64,000 nucleotides of DNA from Lycium barbarum (taxonomy: Eukaryota > Streptophyta > Magnoliopsida > Solanales > Solanaceae). The position numbers and the translations under genes are program-made. The stretch is taken from positions 47,168,074 through 47,232,073 of the forward strand of contig NC_083339.1 of NCBI RefSeq assembly GCF_019175385.1, read 5' to 3'. Below, piece by piece: positions 63,821 through 64,000 of the stretch. The notes beneath the pieces are model-generated. The model ran no database searches and had not been told where the DNA came from. It worked only from the letters and a program-made list of their open reading frames with translations. Numbering within the stretch: the stretch's first letter is position 1; each line of letters begins with the position of its first letter.

Positions 63821-64000
63821 TGCTTAAATCATAACGCAAAATTAGGGAAAAGGAAAATCTTTTAACATAGCTCTACTGCACGATCTATGAAGGAGAAGGA
63901 CGGTCATTATTCCTAAATACCTCGCAGCCTCTCGTTTATAAGTGTGGCGCGCTTCACACCTATAAACAAGACTCTACTGGACACAGCTCGTAGACACACC
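63821..64000 (-). mobile_element. T4 leader (continues beyond window)
   Basis: Untranslated leader. The primer site is expected about 20 bp past the right edge by comparison with T1, so the 5' LTR of T4 lies outside. Confidence 0.8.
63931..63970 (-). other. T4 leader hairpin, loop palindrome GCGCGC
   Basis: On the minus strand CTTGTTTATA and GGTGTG face CACACT and TATAAACGAG with G-U pairs. The loop is AAGCGCGC. Confidence 0.6.

Overview
This window is nuclear DNA of a flowering plant, most likely a member of the Solanaceae. It holds no host gene that I can recognise. It consists almost entirely of long-LTR Ty3/gypsy retrotransposons inserted into one another, plus one piece of an endogenous pararetrovirus. 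The pol order (protease, RT, RNase H, integrase, C-terminal chromodomain), the initiator-tRNA-Met primer sites and the 2.5-3.3 kb LTRs point to the Tekay/Del chromovirus clade. The family assignment to Solanaceae is an inference from sequence style, not from a search.

Layout, using my own names. T1 (+): 5' LTR 28-2706 and a broken gag-pol at 10905-15598. N1 (+) is nested in the T1 leader: a complete coding-free element at 2770-10756 with near-identical LTRs and a perfect TSD (TCTTG). K (-): an LTR tail at 15632-15940. T2 (+): truncated 5' LTR from 15941, broken gag-pol 16626-21290, full 3' LTR 21538-24011. T3 (-): 3' LTR 24012-29300 (split by solo LTR S1, 24231-26972), shortened gag-pol, 5' LTR 33142-35828. 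J is the oldest layer: its 5' LTR is scattered over 1-27, 35829-35910 and 38506-39459 (solo LTR S2 sits at 36007-38500), its non-coding interior runs 39460-42796, and its 3' LTR is 42797-45899. A second J-type interior follows to about 46543. A minus-strand caulimovirid-like fragment with a triplicated promoter lies at 46555-49893. T4 (-): 3' LTR 49894-55529 (split by solo LTR S3, 51406-54734) and a gag-pol split by solo LTR S4 (56905-60236), running off the right edge just before its primer site.

None of the autonomous elements is intact. Stop codons and frameshifts break every gag-pol, mostly through C-to-T or G-to-A changes. N1 is young but codes for nothing, so it should depend on proteins supplied in trans.

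The most interesting material is cis-acting RNA structure shared by these elements. (1) A hairpin 41-43 nt after the primer site has a palindromic loop (GCGCGC, or GTGCAC in N1) and a covarying stem, like a genome-dimerisation kissing loop. (2) Nearly every LTR carries an apparent exon-intron layout: splice donor about 250 bp after the TATA box, a 47-66 nt micro-exon, and a final acceptor. (3) A two-hairpin element with compensatory stem changes lies immediately before that acceptor, in 14 copies. (4) A covarying hairpin sits next to the polypurine tract. These are sequence-level inferences; alignment, covariation statistics and RNA data would decide them.
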